This document shows, piece after piece, positions 8,155-17,499 of a stretch of DNA of 64,000 nt. The position numbers were made by a program, and so were the translations under genes. The first letter of the stretch is position 1. Every line of letters starts with the position of its first letter. The notes below the pieces were generated by a model. The model was given only the letters and a program-made list of their open reading frames with translations, was not told the DNA's origin and did no database searches. This stretch comes from Rhodanobacter sp. 7MK24 (GTDB lineage: Bacteria; Pseudomonadota; Gammaproteobacteria; Xanthomonadales; Rhodanobacteraceae): NCBI RefSeq assembly GCF_014842995.1, contig NZ_JACYXL010000008.1, forward strand, positions 224,842-288,841. The letters are read 5' to 3'.

Positions 8155-9249
8155 ATGACAGCCCAGCCCAACCTCGGCATGCAGGTCACCACTTTCGAGA
8201 ACCCGATGGGGATCAACGGTTTCGAGTTCGTCGAGTTTGCCGCGCCGGAAGGCCGTGCGCACGAATTGCACGACCTCTTCCGCAGGATGGGTTTCACCGC
8301 GGTGCTTAAGCACAAGTCGCGGCCGATCACGGTATACCGCCAGAACGACGTGAACGTGCTGGTCAACGAGGCGCCGGATTCCTTCGCCGCCGATTTTGCC
8401 GCCAAGCACGGCCCCTGCGCCTGTGGCTTCGCCATCCGCTTCAGAAAGCCTGCGAACGAAGTGTTCGACGCCGTGCTCGCCAACGGCGGCGAGGCGGTGG
8501 GCGACAAGGCCGACAGCAAGGCCGTGGATGCACCGGTGGTGAAGGGTATCGGCGACTGCATGCTGTACCTGGTGGATCGCTACGGCGACAAGGGCAGCAT
8601 CTACGACGGCGATTATGAGCCGGTGGCTGGCGTGACGCAGAACCCCGCGGGTTTCGGCCTCACCTTCATCGACCACCTCACGCACAACCTGTATTTCGGC
8701 AACATGCAGAAGTGGTCGGACTACTACGAGAAGCTGTTCAACTTCCGCGAGATCCGCTACTTCGACATCAAGGGCGCCAAGACCGGCCTAGTGTCCAAGG
8801 CGATGACCGCGCCGGATGGCATCGTGCGCATCCCGCTCAATGAGTCGAGCGACCCGAAGTCGCAGATCAACGAATACCTCGATGCGTATCATGGCGAGGG
8901 CATCCAGCACATCGCGATGTTCACCGACAACATCTACGACACGGTGGAGGCGATGCGTGCGCAGGGCGTGGAATTCCTCGATACGCCGGATACCTATTTC
9001 GACGTGGTGGATCTTCGTATCCCGAACAACGGCGAGGACGTGCCGCGCCTGCGCAGGAACAAGATCCTGATCGATGCCGACCAGGAGACCAAGCAGCGCC
9101 TGCTGCTGCAGATCTTCACGCAGAACAACATCGGCCCGATCTTCTTCGAGATCATCCAGCGCAAGGGCAACGAGGGCTTCGGCGAAGGTAACTTCCAGGC
9201 GCTGTTCGAGAGCATCGAGCGCGACCAGATGAAGCGCGGCGTGCTGTAA
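8155..9249 (+). CDS. hpd: 4-Hydroxyphenylpyruvate dioxygenase
   Basis: This is a 364-aa non-haem Fe(II) VOC-fold dioxygenase that converts 4-hydroxyphenylpyruvate to homogentisate. The three iron ligands are visible: His in [12 protein letters not shown], His in [12 protein letters not shown], and Glu in [12 protein letters not shown]. The C-terminal gate helix is present ([18 protein letters not shown]). The ATG follows GGAGAA. The 225-bp upstream region shared with marR probably holds the promoter. It is the first gene of hpd-hmgA-fahA. Confidence 0.97.
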   Translation: MTAQPNLGMQVTTFENPMGINGFEFVEFAAPEGRAHELHDLFRRMGFTAVLKHKSRPITVYRQNDVNVLVNEAPDSFAADFAAKHGPCACGFAIRFRKPANEVFDAVLANGGEAVGDKADSKAVDAPVVKGIGDCMLYLVDRYGDKGSIYDGDYEPVAGVTQNPAGFGLTFIDHLTHNLYFGNMQKWSDYYEKLFNFREIRYFDIKGAKTGLVSKAMTAPDGIVRIPLNESSDPKSQINEYLDAYHGEGIQHIAMFTDNIYDTVEAMRAQGVEFLDTPDTYFDVVDLRIPNNGEDVPRLRRNKILIDADQETKQRLLLQIFTQNNIGPIFFEIIQRKGNEGFGEGNFQALFESIERDQMKRGVL

Positions 9250-9335
9250 GCCAGGACATCCCTGGCTCTCGTAGCTTCGCTCGGCGCGAACGGTGGGGAT
9301 GCCGTCGCGCGTCAAACCTGACGGAAAGACGACGC

Positions 9336-10625
9336 ATGAACTACCAATCCGGCTTCGCCAACGAATTCGCCAGTGAGGCGATTCCGGGGGTGCTTCCCGC
9401 GGGCCAGAATTCGCCGCAGCGCGTGGCGCACGGTCTGTACGCGGAGCAGCTTTCCGGCACTGCGTTCACCGCACCGCGCCATGAGAACCGCCGCAGCTGG
9501 CTGTACCGCATCCGCCCGGCGGCGATGCACAAACCGTTCGTGCAGATGGCGCACACCACGTTCCACAACCGCTTCGACGAGACGCCCGCCACGCCGAACC
9601 AGTTGCGCTGGGACCCGTGGCAGCTGCCCGAGGCGCCCACCGATTTCCTCGATGGCCTGGTCACCATCGCCGGCAATGGCAGTGCGGCGGAGCAGGCTGG
9701 CGTGGGCATCCACGTCTATGCGGCGAACCGCTCGATGGAAGGGCGCTACTTCTACGACGCAGATGGCGAACTGCTGATCGTGCCGCAGCAGGGGCGCCTG
9801 CGCATCGCCACCGAGCTGGGCGTGCTGGAAGTTGCTCCGCTGGAAATCGCCCTGATCCCGCGCGGCGTGCGCTTCCGCGTGGAACTGCTGGATGCCGCAG
9901 CGCGCGGCTACGTGGCGGAGAACTTCGGCGCGCTGCTTCGCCTGCCTGATGCCGGCCCGATCGGCGCGAATTCGATGGCGCTGCCGCGCGACTTCCTCGC
10001 GCCGCATGCGGCGTACGAAGATATCGAGGGCAGCTTCAAGCTCGTCGCCAAGTTCCAGGGCGCACTGTGGCAGGCGGACATCGACCACTCGCCGCTGGAC
10101 GTGGTCGCCTGGCACGGCAACTACGCGCCGTGCAAATACGATCTCACGCGCTACAACACCGTGGGTTCGATCAGCGTGGATCATCCTGACCCGTCGATCT
10201 TCACCGTGCTGACCTCGCCGTCGGATACGCACGGCACGGCGAACATGGATTTCGTGATCTTCCCGCCGCGTTGGCTGGTGGCCGAACACACCTTCCGTCC
10301 GCCGTATTTCCACCGCAACGTGGCCAGCGAGTTCATGGGCCTGATCGAAGGCGCCTACGACGCCAAGGTCGGCGGCTTCGCGCCGGGTGGCATGAGCCTG
10401 CACAACTGCATGAGCGGCCACGGCCCTGACGCGGCCAGCTTTGAGAAGGCCAGCGCGGCGGACACAGGCAAGCCCGACCATCTTGCGAACACCATGGCCT
10501 TCATGTTCGAGACGCGCAAGGTGATCCGGCCCACTGCGCAGGCGCTGGCGGCGCCGCAGTTGCAGCAGAATTACTACGAGTGCTGGCAGGGCATCCGCAA
10601 GCACTTCGATTCGTCGCGCGCATAA
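9336..10625 (+). CDS. hmgA: Homogentisate 1,2-dioxygenase
   Basis: This 429-aa Fe(II) enzyme opens the ring of homogentisate to 4-maleylacetoacetate. The N-terminus [16 protein letters not shown] and core features [48 protein letters not shown] and [14 protein letters not shown] are diagnostic; the last two stretches hold the iron ligands (His, Glu, His). It lies 86 bp after hpd, with a weak hairpin (9249-9267) in the gap, and 19 bp before fahA, consistent with one transcript. Confidence 0.97.
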   Translation: MNYQSGFANEFASEAIPGVLPAGQNSPQRVAHGLYAEQLSGTAFTAPRHENRRSWLYRIRPAAMHKPFVQMAHTTFHNRFDETPATPNQLRWDPWQLPEAPTDFLDGLVTIAGNGSAAEQAGVGIHVYAANRSMEGRYFYDADGELLIVPQQGRLRIATELGVLEVAPLEIALIPRGVRFRVELLDAAARGYVAENFGALLRLPDAGPIGANSMALPRDFLAPHAAYEDIEGSFKLVAKFQGALWQADIDHSPLDVVAWHGNYAPCKYDLTRYNTVGSISVDHPDPSIFTVLTSPSDTHGTANMDFVIFPPRWLVAEHTFRPPYFHRNVASEFMGLIEGAYDAKVGGFAPGGMSLHNCMSGHGPDAASFEKASAADTGKPDHLANTMAFMFETRKVIRPTAQALAAPQLQQNYYECWQGIRKHFDSSRA

Positions 10626-10644
10626 ACGATCTGGAGCACACGCA

Positions 10645-11631
10645 ATGAAGCTTGGCAGTTTGAAAGAAGGCGGCCGCGACGGCACCCTGGTGGTGGTGAG
10701 CCGCGATCTCGCGCGCGCGGTGAAGGCCACGGGCGTCGCACCTACGCTGCAGGCTGCGCTGGACGACTGGTCGAACGCCGCTCCGCGGCTCAACGCGCTG
10801 TCCGATGCGTTGAACGCCGATACCGCCGAAGGCGCCTTCGCGCTGGACATGGCACAGCTTGCCGCGCCGCTGCCGCGTGCCTACGAATTCGTGGACGGCA
10901 GCGCCTATCTGCCGCACGTGGAGCGCGTGCGCAAGGCGCGTGGCGCCGAAGTGCCGGCTTCGTTCTATACCGACCCGCTGATGTACCAGGCCACCAGCGC
11001 CGGCTTCCTCGGTCCGCGCGATCCGGTGGTGGTGCCCAGCGAGGACTACGGCATCGACCTCGAAGCCGAGGTGGTCGTGGTCACCGACGACGTGCCGATG
11101 GCGGCCGCGCCGGCTGAGGCTGCCGAACACATCCAACTGGTTGGCCTGATCAACGACGTCTCGCTGCGTGGGCTGATCCCCGGCGAGCTGGCCAAGGGTT
11201 TCGGCTTCCTGCAGAGCAAGCCGCGCTCGGCGCTGTCGCCGGTGTTCGTCACGCCGGACGAACTGGGCGCGAACTGGCAGAGCGAGAAGCTGCACCTGCC
11301 GATGCGCACCTGGTTGAACGGCGCCTGGTTCGGCGAGGCCGAATGCGGCGTGGACATGCAGTTCAGCTTCGCCGAACTGGTGGCGCACGCGGCCAAGACG
11401 CGGCCGCTCACCGCCGGCACCATCGTCGGTTCCGGCACGATCGCCAACCAGGACACCTCGAAGGGCGCCTCCTGCCTCGCCGAGCAGCGCACGGTGGAGA
11501 CATTGCGCGATGGCAAGCCGAGCACGCCGTTCATGAAGTTCGGCGACACGCTGCGCATCGAGGTCACCGACCCGCAAGGCGCTTCGATCTTCGGCGCGAT
11601 CGAGCAGCGCATCGCGCCGCTGGCGCGCTGA
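10645..11631 (+). CDS. fahA: Fumarylacetoacetate hydrolase (short proteobacterial form)
   Basis: This 328-aa FAH-family protein is expected to cleave fumarylacetoacetate to fumarate and acetoacetate at the end of tyrosine breakdown. Metal-binding acidic residues appear in YGIDLEAEVVVVTDDV and in LINDVSLRG; GTIVGSGTIANQD and KGASCLAEQR are typical of the C-terminal half. It is shorter than the eukaryote-like fumarylacetoacetase (about 420 aa) but matches the form found beside hmgA in many gamma-proteobacteria. The ATG follows GGAGCAC. No maleylacetoacetate isomerase gene follows. Confidence 0.92.
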   Translation: MKLGSLKEGGRDGTLVVVSRDLARAVKATGVAPTLQAALDDWSNAAPRLNALSDALNADTAEGAFALDMAQLAAPLPRAYEFVDGSAYLPHVERVRKARGAEVPASFYTDPLMYQATSAGFLGPRDPVVVPSEDYGIDLEAEVVVVTDDVPMAAAPAEAAEHIQLVGLINDVSLRGLIPGELAKGFGFLQSKPRSALSPVFVTPDELGANWQSEKLHLPMRTWLNGAWFGEAECGVDMQFSFAELVAHAAKTRPLTAGTIVGSGTIANQDTSKGASCLAEQRTVETLRDGKPSTPFMKFGDTLRIEVTDPQGASIFGAIEQRIAPLAR

Positions 11632-11694
11632 CCACGACACGACGAATGCGCAGCCGGCGCACACTGGGCATCTCGTCCCATCGCGAGGTGTCCC

Positions 11695-12078
11695 ATGCAT
11701 CACAGCCGGCTGTGTGCCCTGGTACTGGACTGCAGGGTCGATGATCTCGGTGATGCCGCGAGATTCTGGAGCGCGACGCTGGGCAAGCCCATCGCCGCGC
11801 TGGACCAGGATGGCGACGGCCGTTATGCCGAACTGTGCACGACGGACGACGAGCCGCTGATCCTGCTGCAGAAAGTCGAGCACGAGAGCCGCGTGCACCT
11901 GGATATCGAAACCGACGATCTCGAAGCCGAGGCGATGCGCCTGGAGTAATTGAGTGCGAAGCGCATCGCTTTCGTGCGGCGGCGCTGGTGGGTGATGGAA
12001 GCGCCCAGCGGCCAGCGCTTCTGTATCGTGCAGAAACAGCGCGCTGCGTTCGGTCAGCACCTCAACCGCTGGGACTGA
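11695..12078 (+). pseudogene. VOC/glyoxalase-like protein interrupted by an in-frame stop
   Basis: An ATG at 11695 opens a VOC-like frame (ALVLDCRVDDLGDAARFWSATLGKPIAA ... HLDIETDDLEAEAMRLE) that stops at TAA 11947-11949 after 84 codons. The same frame continues without a shift for another 42 codons to TGA 12076-12078 with the expected family C-terminus (GAKRIAFV-like segment, then WWVMEAPSGQRFCIVQ). A single nonsense change in a 127-residue reading frame explains this. The truncated 84-aa product would lack the last strands and probably a metal/ligand residue. Read-through or a sequencing error are alternatives. Confidence 0.75.
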
Positions 12079-12106
12079 GTAGCGTTAGGGAAACTCTGAC
12101 TTTGCC

Positions 12107-12256
12107 CGTCATCCCAGCGAAGGCGGGGATCCAGTGCCTGTAGGCCATGGAACGCAAAGGCGCTGGACGACTCGCTACGCTCGCCCCTTCGGGACCAGCC
12201 TTCGGCCGTTCAACGCTTGCATGGCTTGCTTTTGTCCTGCTTTCGCAGGAATGACG
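12107..12256. repeat. MITE-like intergenic repeat with CGTCAT termini
   Basis: A 150-bp element has imperfect terminal inverted repeats: CGTCATCCCAGCGAAGGCGG at the left, and CGTCATTCCTGCGAAAGCAG reading inward from the right end. The interior contains GACTCGCTACGCTCG and CCCTTCGGGACCAG, which can fold on themselves. It encodes no protein. Elements of this style occur in many Xanthomonadales genomes; mobility in trans by a transposase is inference. Confidence 0.7.
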
Positions 12257-12284
12257 AACATGGGATCTGCTGATCAGGGCATCT

Positions 12285-12926
12285 TTAGTAGTCGCGGATG
12301 TCCAGCATCATGAAGCAACGCACGCTGTAAGGTTCCGCTGCTTGCGGCCACGCCACGGCAGCGAGGGCGCGGTCGCCTGCCGGCCACGACTCATTGTCGA
12401 GCCGCGTCTCGACGGTCGTTTTGCCGTTCGCCTCCCGGCGCAGGAACATCCGCACCCAATGCATCCGCGGCGCCAGCACTTCGCTGCGGAGCGCAGCGGT
12501 CAACGGCGCCAGCGCATCCGCCGGCAGCGTCACCGCCGTGCCCTGGACGACAAGCGGGCCGATGAACGCATCCCAGCCGTGCACGCCGATGTCCCACGAA
12601 TCCAACTGCAACTTGCGTGCGTCGGTGACATACCAGCAAGCGGCCAGCAGCACATGCAGGCTGCCTTGCTCGAAGCGCTCCAGCGCGTCGCGGCAAGCCG
12701 TGTCGCCAGTGCCGATGCCGGCGTAGCTTTCCTCGATCTGCTGGTCCTCGCTGAGCACGATGTCGAGATCCAGCCGTCCCGGCGCATCGGCGATGGCGTC
12801 ATGCCAGCTGGCGCGGACCGCGGGGAAGTCGCCATCGGTAAGCAGCCAGTCCTCGTCGGGTTCGAGCTCTACCTCGTGACGCTCGAACAAGCGCAGCAGG
12901 TGGCGTTGCAGTGTGGCGATGTCCAT
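12285..12926 (-). CDS. Conserved hypothetical protein, possibly DUF6348-like
   Basis: This 213-aa soluble acidic protein has no signal peptide or membrane segment. Recognisable blocks are a start with HLLRLFERHEVELEPDEDWLL, a central LHVLLAACWYVTDARKLQLDSWDIG and a tail SVRCFMMLDIRDY. The pattern is reminiscent of DUF6348 proteins, but that is from memory and uncertain. It stands between the MITE-like repeat and a small membrane protein on the same strand. No function is proposed. Confidence 0.6.
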   Translation of the reverse strand: MDIATLQRHLLRLFERHEVELEPDEDWLLTDGDFPAVRASWHDAIADAPGRLDLDIVLSEDQQIEESYAGIGTGDTACRDALERFEQGSLHVLLAACWYVTDARKLQLDSWDIGVHGWDAFIGPLVVQGTAVTLPADALAPLTAALRSEVLAPRMHWVRMFLRREANGKTTVETRLDNESWPAGDRALAAVAWPQAAEPYSVRCFMMLDIRDY

Positions 12927-12953
12927 GACGGCGATTCCGTATGTGCCTGCGCT

Positions 12954-13280
12954 TCAGCGCAGGCGTTGCCAGAGCAGGTGACGTAGCGGCAGCGCCAGTG
13001 CGAGCACGGCGGCGAAGGCGCCGTAGCCGCACAATGCGGGCAGTACCTGCTGCCAGATTGCGCCGCTGGCGCGGCGGCCGGCCTCATCGAGCCCGGGCAG
13101 CTGCACCGCGTCGTGACCGAGCAGGCCGGCGTAGGCCGCTGCGGAGAACGCCAACAGCAGTGCCAGTGCGTCGAACAGTCGCCGCGCCGGCGTGCGCGGA
13201 AGCGACTTCGGGTAGCTCGCGTAAGCCCAGCCGAGAATCAGCAGCCAGGGCGCAAGCAGCAACAGGGCGAGGTAGCGCAT
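12954..13280 (-). CDS. Small hypothetical inner-membrane protein
   Basis: This 108-aa hydrophobic protein starts at ATG 13280 (MRYLALLLLAPWLLILGWAY) and has about three membrane helices: residues 2-20, a second near LFDALALLLAFSAAAYAGLL and a third near ALCGYGAFAAVLALALPL, ending in LRHLLWQRLR. It begins 14 bp after the trpS stop on the same strand and is likely co-transcribed with it. Family not recognised. Confidence 0.65.
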   Translation of the reverse strand: MRYLALLLLAPWLLILGWAYASYPKSLPRTPARRLFDALALLLAFSAAAYAGLLGHDAVQLPGLDEAGRRASGAIWQQVLPALCGYGAFAAVLALALPLRHLLWQRLR

Positions 13281-13294
13281 CGTTGGCTGTCGGC

Positions 13295-14641
13295 TCAGTC
13301 TTGCGCGGCCAACTGTTCCAGCGCCTCGCGCAGGCGTGAGAGCAGCTCGTCGCCGGCCTGCGGGGTCCGGGCGACGGCCTCGCCGTCCAGTTCCAGCACC
13401 AGCGCTTCGCCGTCTTCGCGCAACACGGCGGCATGGCCCAACTGGCGGATGCGCTGTTGCAACGCGCCGCCGGCCTTGGGGTCGGCGAACGGCATGGAGA
13501 GCAGCAGCTCCTCGCCGTCGGCGGCGAACAGGCGGAAGCGGAAGCCGGTGGCGCCGTCGCGGAAACTGGCGAAGCGCGGCGCCTTGCCGCCCTTGGCGGC
13601 AGCCGTCTTGTTCGATTTGGCGGCAGGCGTACTGCCCATCGCGCGCAGGCCGATAGAGTCGCGGATCGCGGCCAGCTTCGGCGAGGCGATGGCACGCGCC
13701 TTGGCTGCGCCGTCGCGCAGGATGGCCTCGATCTCGTCGGGCTTGGCGATCAGGGCCTCGTAGCGCTCGCGCATCGGCGCCACGTCGGTCTCGATGCGCT
13801 CGAACAGGCGCTGCTTGGCTTCGCCCCAACCGATGCCGTCCAGCAGCGACTGGCGGAACGCCGCGCTTTCCGCCTCGTCGGCGAAGGCGCGGAAGATCGT
13901 GTACAGCGACGAGCTGTCCGGGTCCTTCGCCTCGCCTGGCGCGCGCGAGTCGGTGACGATGCGCATGATCGCCTCGCGCAGCGCCTTCGCGCCGCCGGCG
14001 AACAGGGGCACGGTATTGTCGTAGCTCTTCGACATCTTGCGGCCGTCCAGGCCGGGCAGGGTGGCCACCTGCTCCTCGATCACGACCTCGGGCAGCACGA
14101 AGAAGTCGCGGCCGTAGATGTGGTTGAAGCGCTGCCCGATGTCGCGCGCCATCTCGATGTGCTGGATCTGGTCTCGGCCCACCGGCACCTTGTGCGCGTC
14201 GAACGCGAGGATGTCGGCGGCCATCAGCACCGGGTACATGTACAGGCCCGCGGTGACGCCCGCGTCGGGGTCTTCGCCGATCTCGCCGTTGCGGTCCACC
14301 GCGGCCTTGTAGGCGTGTGCGCGGTTGAGCAGGCCCTTGGCGGTGACGCAGGTGAGGAACCAGGTCAGCTCGGGAATTTCGGGGATGTCCGACTGGCGGT
14401 AGAAGGTTACGCGCGCGGGATCGAGTCCGGCGGCCAGCCAGGTCGCCGCGATCTCCAGCCGCGAGCGCTCGATGCGCGCGGCGTCGTCACTCTTGATCAG
14501 CGCGTGGTAGTCGGCGAGAAAGAAGAACGCATCCACGTCCGCGTGGCGGCTGGCCTTGACCGCGGGGCGGATCGCGCCCACGTAGTTGCCGAGATGCGGG
14601 GTGCCGGTGGTGGTGATTCCGGTGAGGACTCGGGTCTGCAT
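13295..14641 (-). CDS. trpS: Tryptophan--tRNA ligase with C-terminal extension
   Basis: This class I aminoacyl-tRNA synthetase charges tRNA-Trp. TTTGTPHLGNYVGAI is the HIGH-type motif, VPVGRDQIQHIEMARDIGQRF is the TrpRS helix, and LDGRKMSKSYDN is the KMSKS loop. The catalytic core ends near residue 340. It is followed by a Lys/Ala-rich linker (AAKSNKTAAAKGGKAP) and a folded-looking tail of about 85 residues (GFRFRLFAADGEELLLSMPF ... ALVLELDGEAVARTP) absent from the usual 330-340-aa enzymes. The ATG at 14641 gives the standard N-terminus (MQTRVLTGITTTG). Confidence 0.95.
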   Translation of the reverse strand: MQTRVLTGITTTGTPHLGNYVGAIRPAVKASRHADVDAFFFLADYHALIKSDDAARIERSRLEIAATWLAAGLDPARVTFYRQSDIPEIPELTWFLTCVTAKGLLNRAHAYKAAVDRNGEIGEDPDAGVTAGLYMYPVLMAADILAFDAHKVPVGRDQIQHIEMARDIGQRFNHIYGRDFFVLPEVVIEEQVATLPGLDGRKMSKSYDNTVPLFAGGAKALREAIMRIVTDSRAPGEAKDPDSSSLYTIFRAFADEAESAAFRQSLLDGIGWGEAKQRLFERIETDVAPMRERYEALIAKPDEIEAILRDGAAKARAIASPKLAAIRDSIGLRAMGSTPAAKSNKTAAAKGGKAPRFASFRDGATGFRFRLFAADGEELLLSMPFADPKAGGALQQRIRQLGHAAVLREDGEALVLELDGEAVARTPQAGDELLSRLREALEQLAAQD

Positions 14642-15262
14642 GATGCGCACGGTTGCGGAAATGGAGCAGTTTACGCGGTCGGCGGAGGAACGTGCTGGAT
14701 GGAGGCCGTTCCTGGTGTTTGCGTCGAATCGTTCCGGGACCTCAAGGAGATGCCCGCATGTTTGGTTATGCGGTACAGGCAGGTGTTGCAATCGCTTGAA
14801 AGGTACCCTTGATGGATTCGTCACCCATGGCGACACTCCCACGGCATTTACGTCTAAATCAGTAGATCTCTTAGCCTGTTGTTATCGGTCGTCATTGCGT
14901 CTCCAATACCAAGTGTCTTGCCACCAAGCCAACTGCCGTTCCTAAGCTGTGGCCGATATATGTGCAGGCAATTCGATGAAATCGTCGTCGAGGTCCGGTC
15001 ACGCTTGCAGTGATGATGTCGTGCACCCATTGTCGCCGTTTCTTATGGTGATGCGGTTGTCTTGGGTTGCCGTGATGATTGTAGGTTTGGTCCGGTGTAC
15101 GTGCTGCAGTCGAGTTTGCCCTCATCAGATCGATTACACCGGATCTTTCCCAACGTCTCGATGACGAATGCGGTGACTTGCAGAACCAAGTTTTCGGAAT
15201 TTCATGTCGCCGCTTTTATCCTTGCGGCTCTTCCTGCATCGTTTTCCGCTTGCCTTTGGGCA
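14642..15262. other. 621-bp intergenic region with atypical composition, no gene recognised
   Basis: The first 60 bp should hold the trpS promoter. The remainder is visibly more AT-rich than its surroundings, with short open frames on both strands that lack the codon pattern of neighbouring genes and resemble no family I know. It adjoins the unusual 668-aa gene, whose composition is also less GC-rich. A decayed acquired segment is plausible. Confidence 0.4.
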
Positions 15263-17269
15263 TCAATGCACGGTCAGTGAATACGGCGTAGCCCACGAAG
15301 CCTCGTAACTGCCCGGTGTTTCCTCAAGTTTCGTTGCGTTGACGGTCATGGGTTGATAGGTCGCCTTGGAAATGAAGTTGGCGACTTCGGGTATCTTGGC
15401 GGCTGTCTCAGGCGAGATCTGCAACTCGCTGGTGCTGCCCGGGATACGGAACAGCTTCACCGAATCGATGTTGCAGTCGACGAGGCTGTCGCCTGCCTGA
15501 TGGCAGGCATTGCTGTCAAACTGAATGCTATCCGGCGTCGCCGCAAATCCGTCGCTGACTATGATGGCACCCGGCTTTACATCGAAATGGGCAAACGGCT
15601 TTGCGAATTTTATGGAAGTCGCAAGGCCTCCGGCATAGCCTTTATCCACCATTGTGCGCCAACCACCCGGATCGCTCACGTGAGTCTCGTCGTGATAGTT
15701 TTCCTGCCAATGGGCGCAACCGCTTACTCCGCCACCCGTTTGCACCATGTCGCAGGTCGAGCCATCGTAGACTTGCACATTCTGGTACTGCGCGTTGAAC
15801 CATTGCTGGTGCGAGCTGAATTCGACGTCGCGGGTGATGGCTAGTATGCCCATGCCGAGTCTTGGTGTCGTCGTCCAGTGCTTGGAGCTCAATGCCGGCA
15901 GTGAGGTGTGTGCCAGGTCGTAGGTCAGGCCGACCAGGTCGTAGCTGCCCGGATCGGCTATGTATATGCCGTATCTGGTCTTGTTGGCGCTCGCGCTCTG
16001 GACATAGCCGAACAAGCCTTCGCGAATCAGGGATATCTGGTCGCCCACTCTGATGATGTCGTCGGTATCACCCGTTGCGCGCCATATCAGTACGGTCGTC
16101 TGGTCGAAGTGATAGGACTGGTGAATGGCGCCACCGGGGATGAGGTCGTTCGCGGTCGCCTGAGCGTATTTGTGATCCACGTTGGTCATCGGCAGGAACA
16201 AAATCGCCTTGCCCGCATGCACGGCGCGTTGATAGAGCGATGTCCTGGCCTTGCGCATCAACTCGATTTCCTTATCCAACTGCGTTTGCGCGTCTTTTTG
16301 CGGATTCTTGAATGGGTTGCGGAAGCGTGAAGGCTTTTTCTCTTCCGGAGGGGGGGCGCCATTGGCGACGATGGCGACCAACGTGCAGGCAAGGCGGCGC
16401 ATGCGATCCTGATTGATGCTTTGCTGCTCCTTGTTCATGCGGACCGAGAAGGAAACGGCATCGAGCGCGGCATCAAGGTCGAGGCGGATGGTGAATCCGC
16501 GCAGATCGGGCCCATTGATGGAGTAGCCGCCATCGAACACGATGGCGGCGTTGTCCAGTGCAACCGTCAGCGTGGCTTTCTTGCCGTGAACTGCGCTGGT
16601 CGAAAGATGCATGGCTTTCACTTGTGAAGTGAAGGCTTTCAGGTTTTCGATGGCAGATGAAATGTCCATCGCCGAGCCCAGCGACCAGGTGGAGAAGGTT
16701 TGACCTTCGACCGATGTGCCGCTGGGAAGGAAATTGGCCGTGCAGATATCGGTGCTTTCTTGCGGGGTCGGAACAAAGCTCGGGATTTGCGTCGTCGTAT
16801 TTGCGATCGCGGCAGGGGTGGCGCCCACCCGAAGCCTGTCGAGCGCTTGGCACATGCTGTTGCGGAAAGCCTCGGGCGTGGCACTCATGCCGACCGGGAG
16901 GGTTGCAGATATCGATACGTTGCCGGCGGTGTCGGCCTGCAAATGCAAGTCAAAGCCGCGGGCATTGATGGACGCTCGTTGGCTTACGATGAGATCGCCG
17001 CCCTGCTTACCATAGGATTCTTGTCCGATGGCAAAACCCTGGCTTTGAGCGATGGGCTTGTATTGCGCTAGCGCCTCGCGAGGCGAAAGTCCGGCAATCG
17101 TTCGTGAAGTGGCGAAGGTCAGGCCGCTGGCAGCATCGCCGCCATGGGTGAAATTGGCCTCGCAGGTATGGTCTTGGGCGGATACACACGTCGCGAACAG
17201 CAACAGGAAGCATGCCCCTATCCAATTGACCAAACGATGCGACAGGGGCGAAGAACGGGTGAATGACAT
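15263..17269 (-). CDS. Secreted protein of unknown function with duplicated N-terminal module
   Basis: This 668-aa protein has a clear Sec signal peptide (LVNWIGACFLLLFATCVSA, cut near residue 31), and its ATG at 17269 follows GGAGG. The mature part starts with two similar modules, about residues 35-140 and 176-295. Each opens with CxANF and a G-x-TF-x-T block and closes with a Met/Leu-rich helix ending in Cys (MCQALDRL; LACTLVAIV). A charged linker (PPPEEKKPSRFRNPFKNPQKDAQTQ) leads to an unrecognised C-terminal half with paired cysteines (DGSTCDM...SGCAH; NACHQAG...DCNI). Base composition is lower in GC than the flanks. Location should be periplasmic or extracellular. No family recognised. 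Confidence 0.75.
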   Translation of the reverse strand: MSFTRSSPLSHRLVNWIGACFLLLFATCVSAQDHTCEANFTHGGDAASGLTFATSRTIAGLSPREALAQYKPIAQSQGFAIGQESYGKQGGDLIVSQRASINARGFDLHLQADTAGNVSISATLPVGMSATPEAFRNSMCQALDRLRVGATPAAIANTTTQIPSFVPTPQESTDICTANFLPSGTSVEGQTFSTWSLGSAMDISSAIENLKAFTSQVKAMHLSTSAVHGKKATLTVALDNAAIVFDGGYSINGPDLRGFTIRLDLDAALDAVSFSVRMNKEQQSINQDRMRRLACTLVAIVANGAPPPEEKKPSRFRNPFKNPQKDAQTQLDKEIELMRKARTSLYQRAVHAGKAILFLPMTNVDHKYAQATANDLIPGGAIHQSYHFDQTTVLIWRATGDTDDIIRVGDQISLIREGLFGYVQSASANKTRYGIYIADPGSYDLVGLTYDLAHTSLPALSSKHWTTTPRLGMGILAITRDVEFSSHQQWFNAQYQNVQVYDGSTCDMVQTGGGVSGCAHWQENYHDETHVSDPGGWRTMVDKGYAGGLATSIKFAKPFAHFDVKPGAIIVSDGFAATPDSIQFDSNACHQAGDSLVDCNIDSVKLFRIPGSTSELQISPETAAKIPEVANFISKATYQPMTVNATKLEETPGSYEASWATPYSLTVH

Positions 17270-17499
17270 GCGAATGCCTCCTTGCGGTCGAAATGTCCAT
17301 GTTTCGCCGTCTACCGGATCTGCGCATCCTGACGTCAAGCGCCGCTCGATACCGGTCGAACTGCTGTTCCCTCGACCAGAATGGCATAGGCATATGCAGC
17401 AATTCAACGAGCCAATCTGGAGCTATTGCGACACGGTTACGGGCTGACCTCAATGGTCGGAGGTGGCACGCGTCAATGACTCCGCCTGGTTTCGCTTGC

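Noticed and set aside
9249..9267. Hairpin AGCCAGG/CCTGGCT after hpd, considered a terminator
   Set aside because: Short stem, no T tract, and it lies inside an operon where read-through to hmgA is expected.
11950..12078. Frameshift as the cause of the broken VOC gene
   Set aside because: The second half is in the same frame as the first; a nonsense codon alone explains it.
14949..15164. Short plus-strand frame in the low-GC gap
   Set aside because: No ribosome site of note, no recognised motif, and frames on both strands are equally open.
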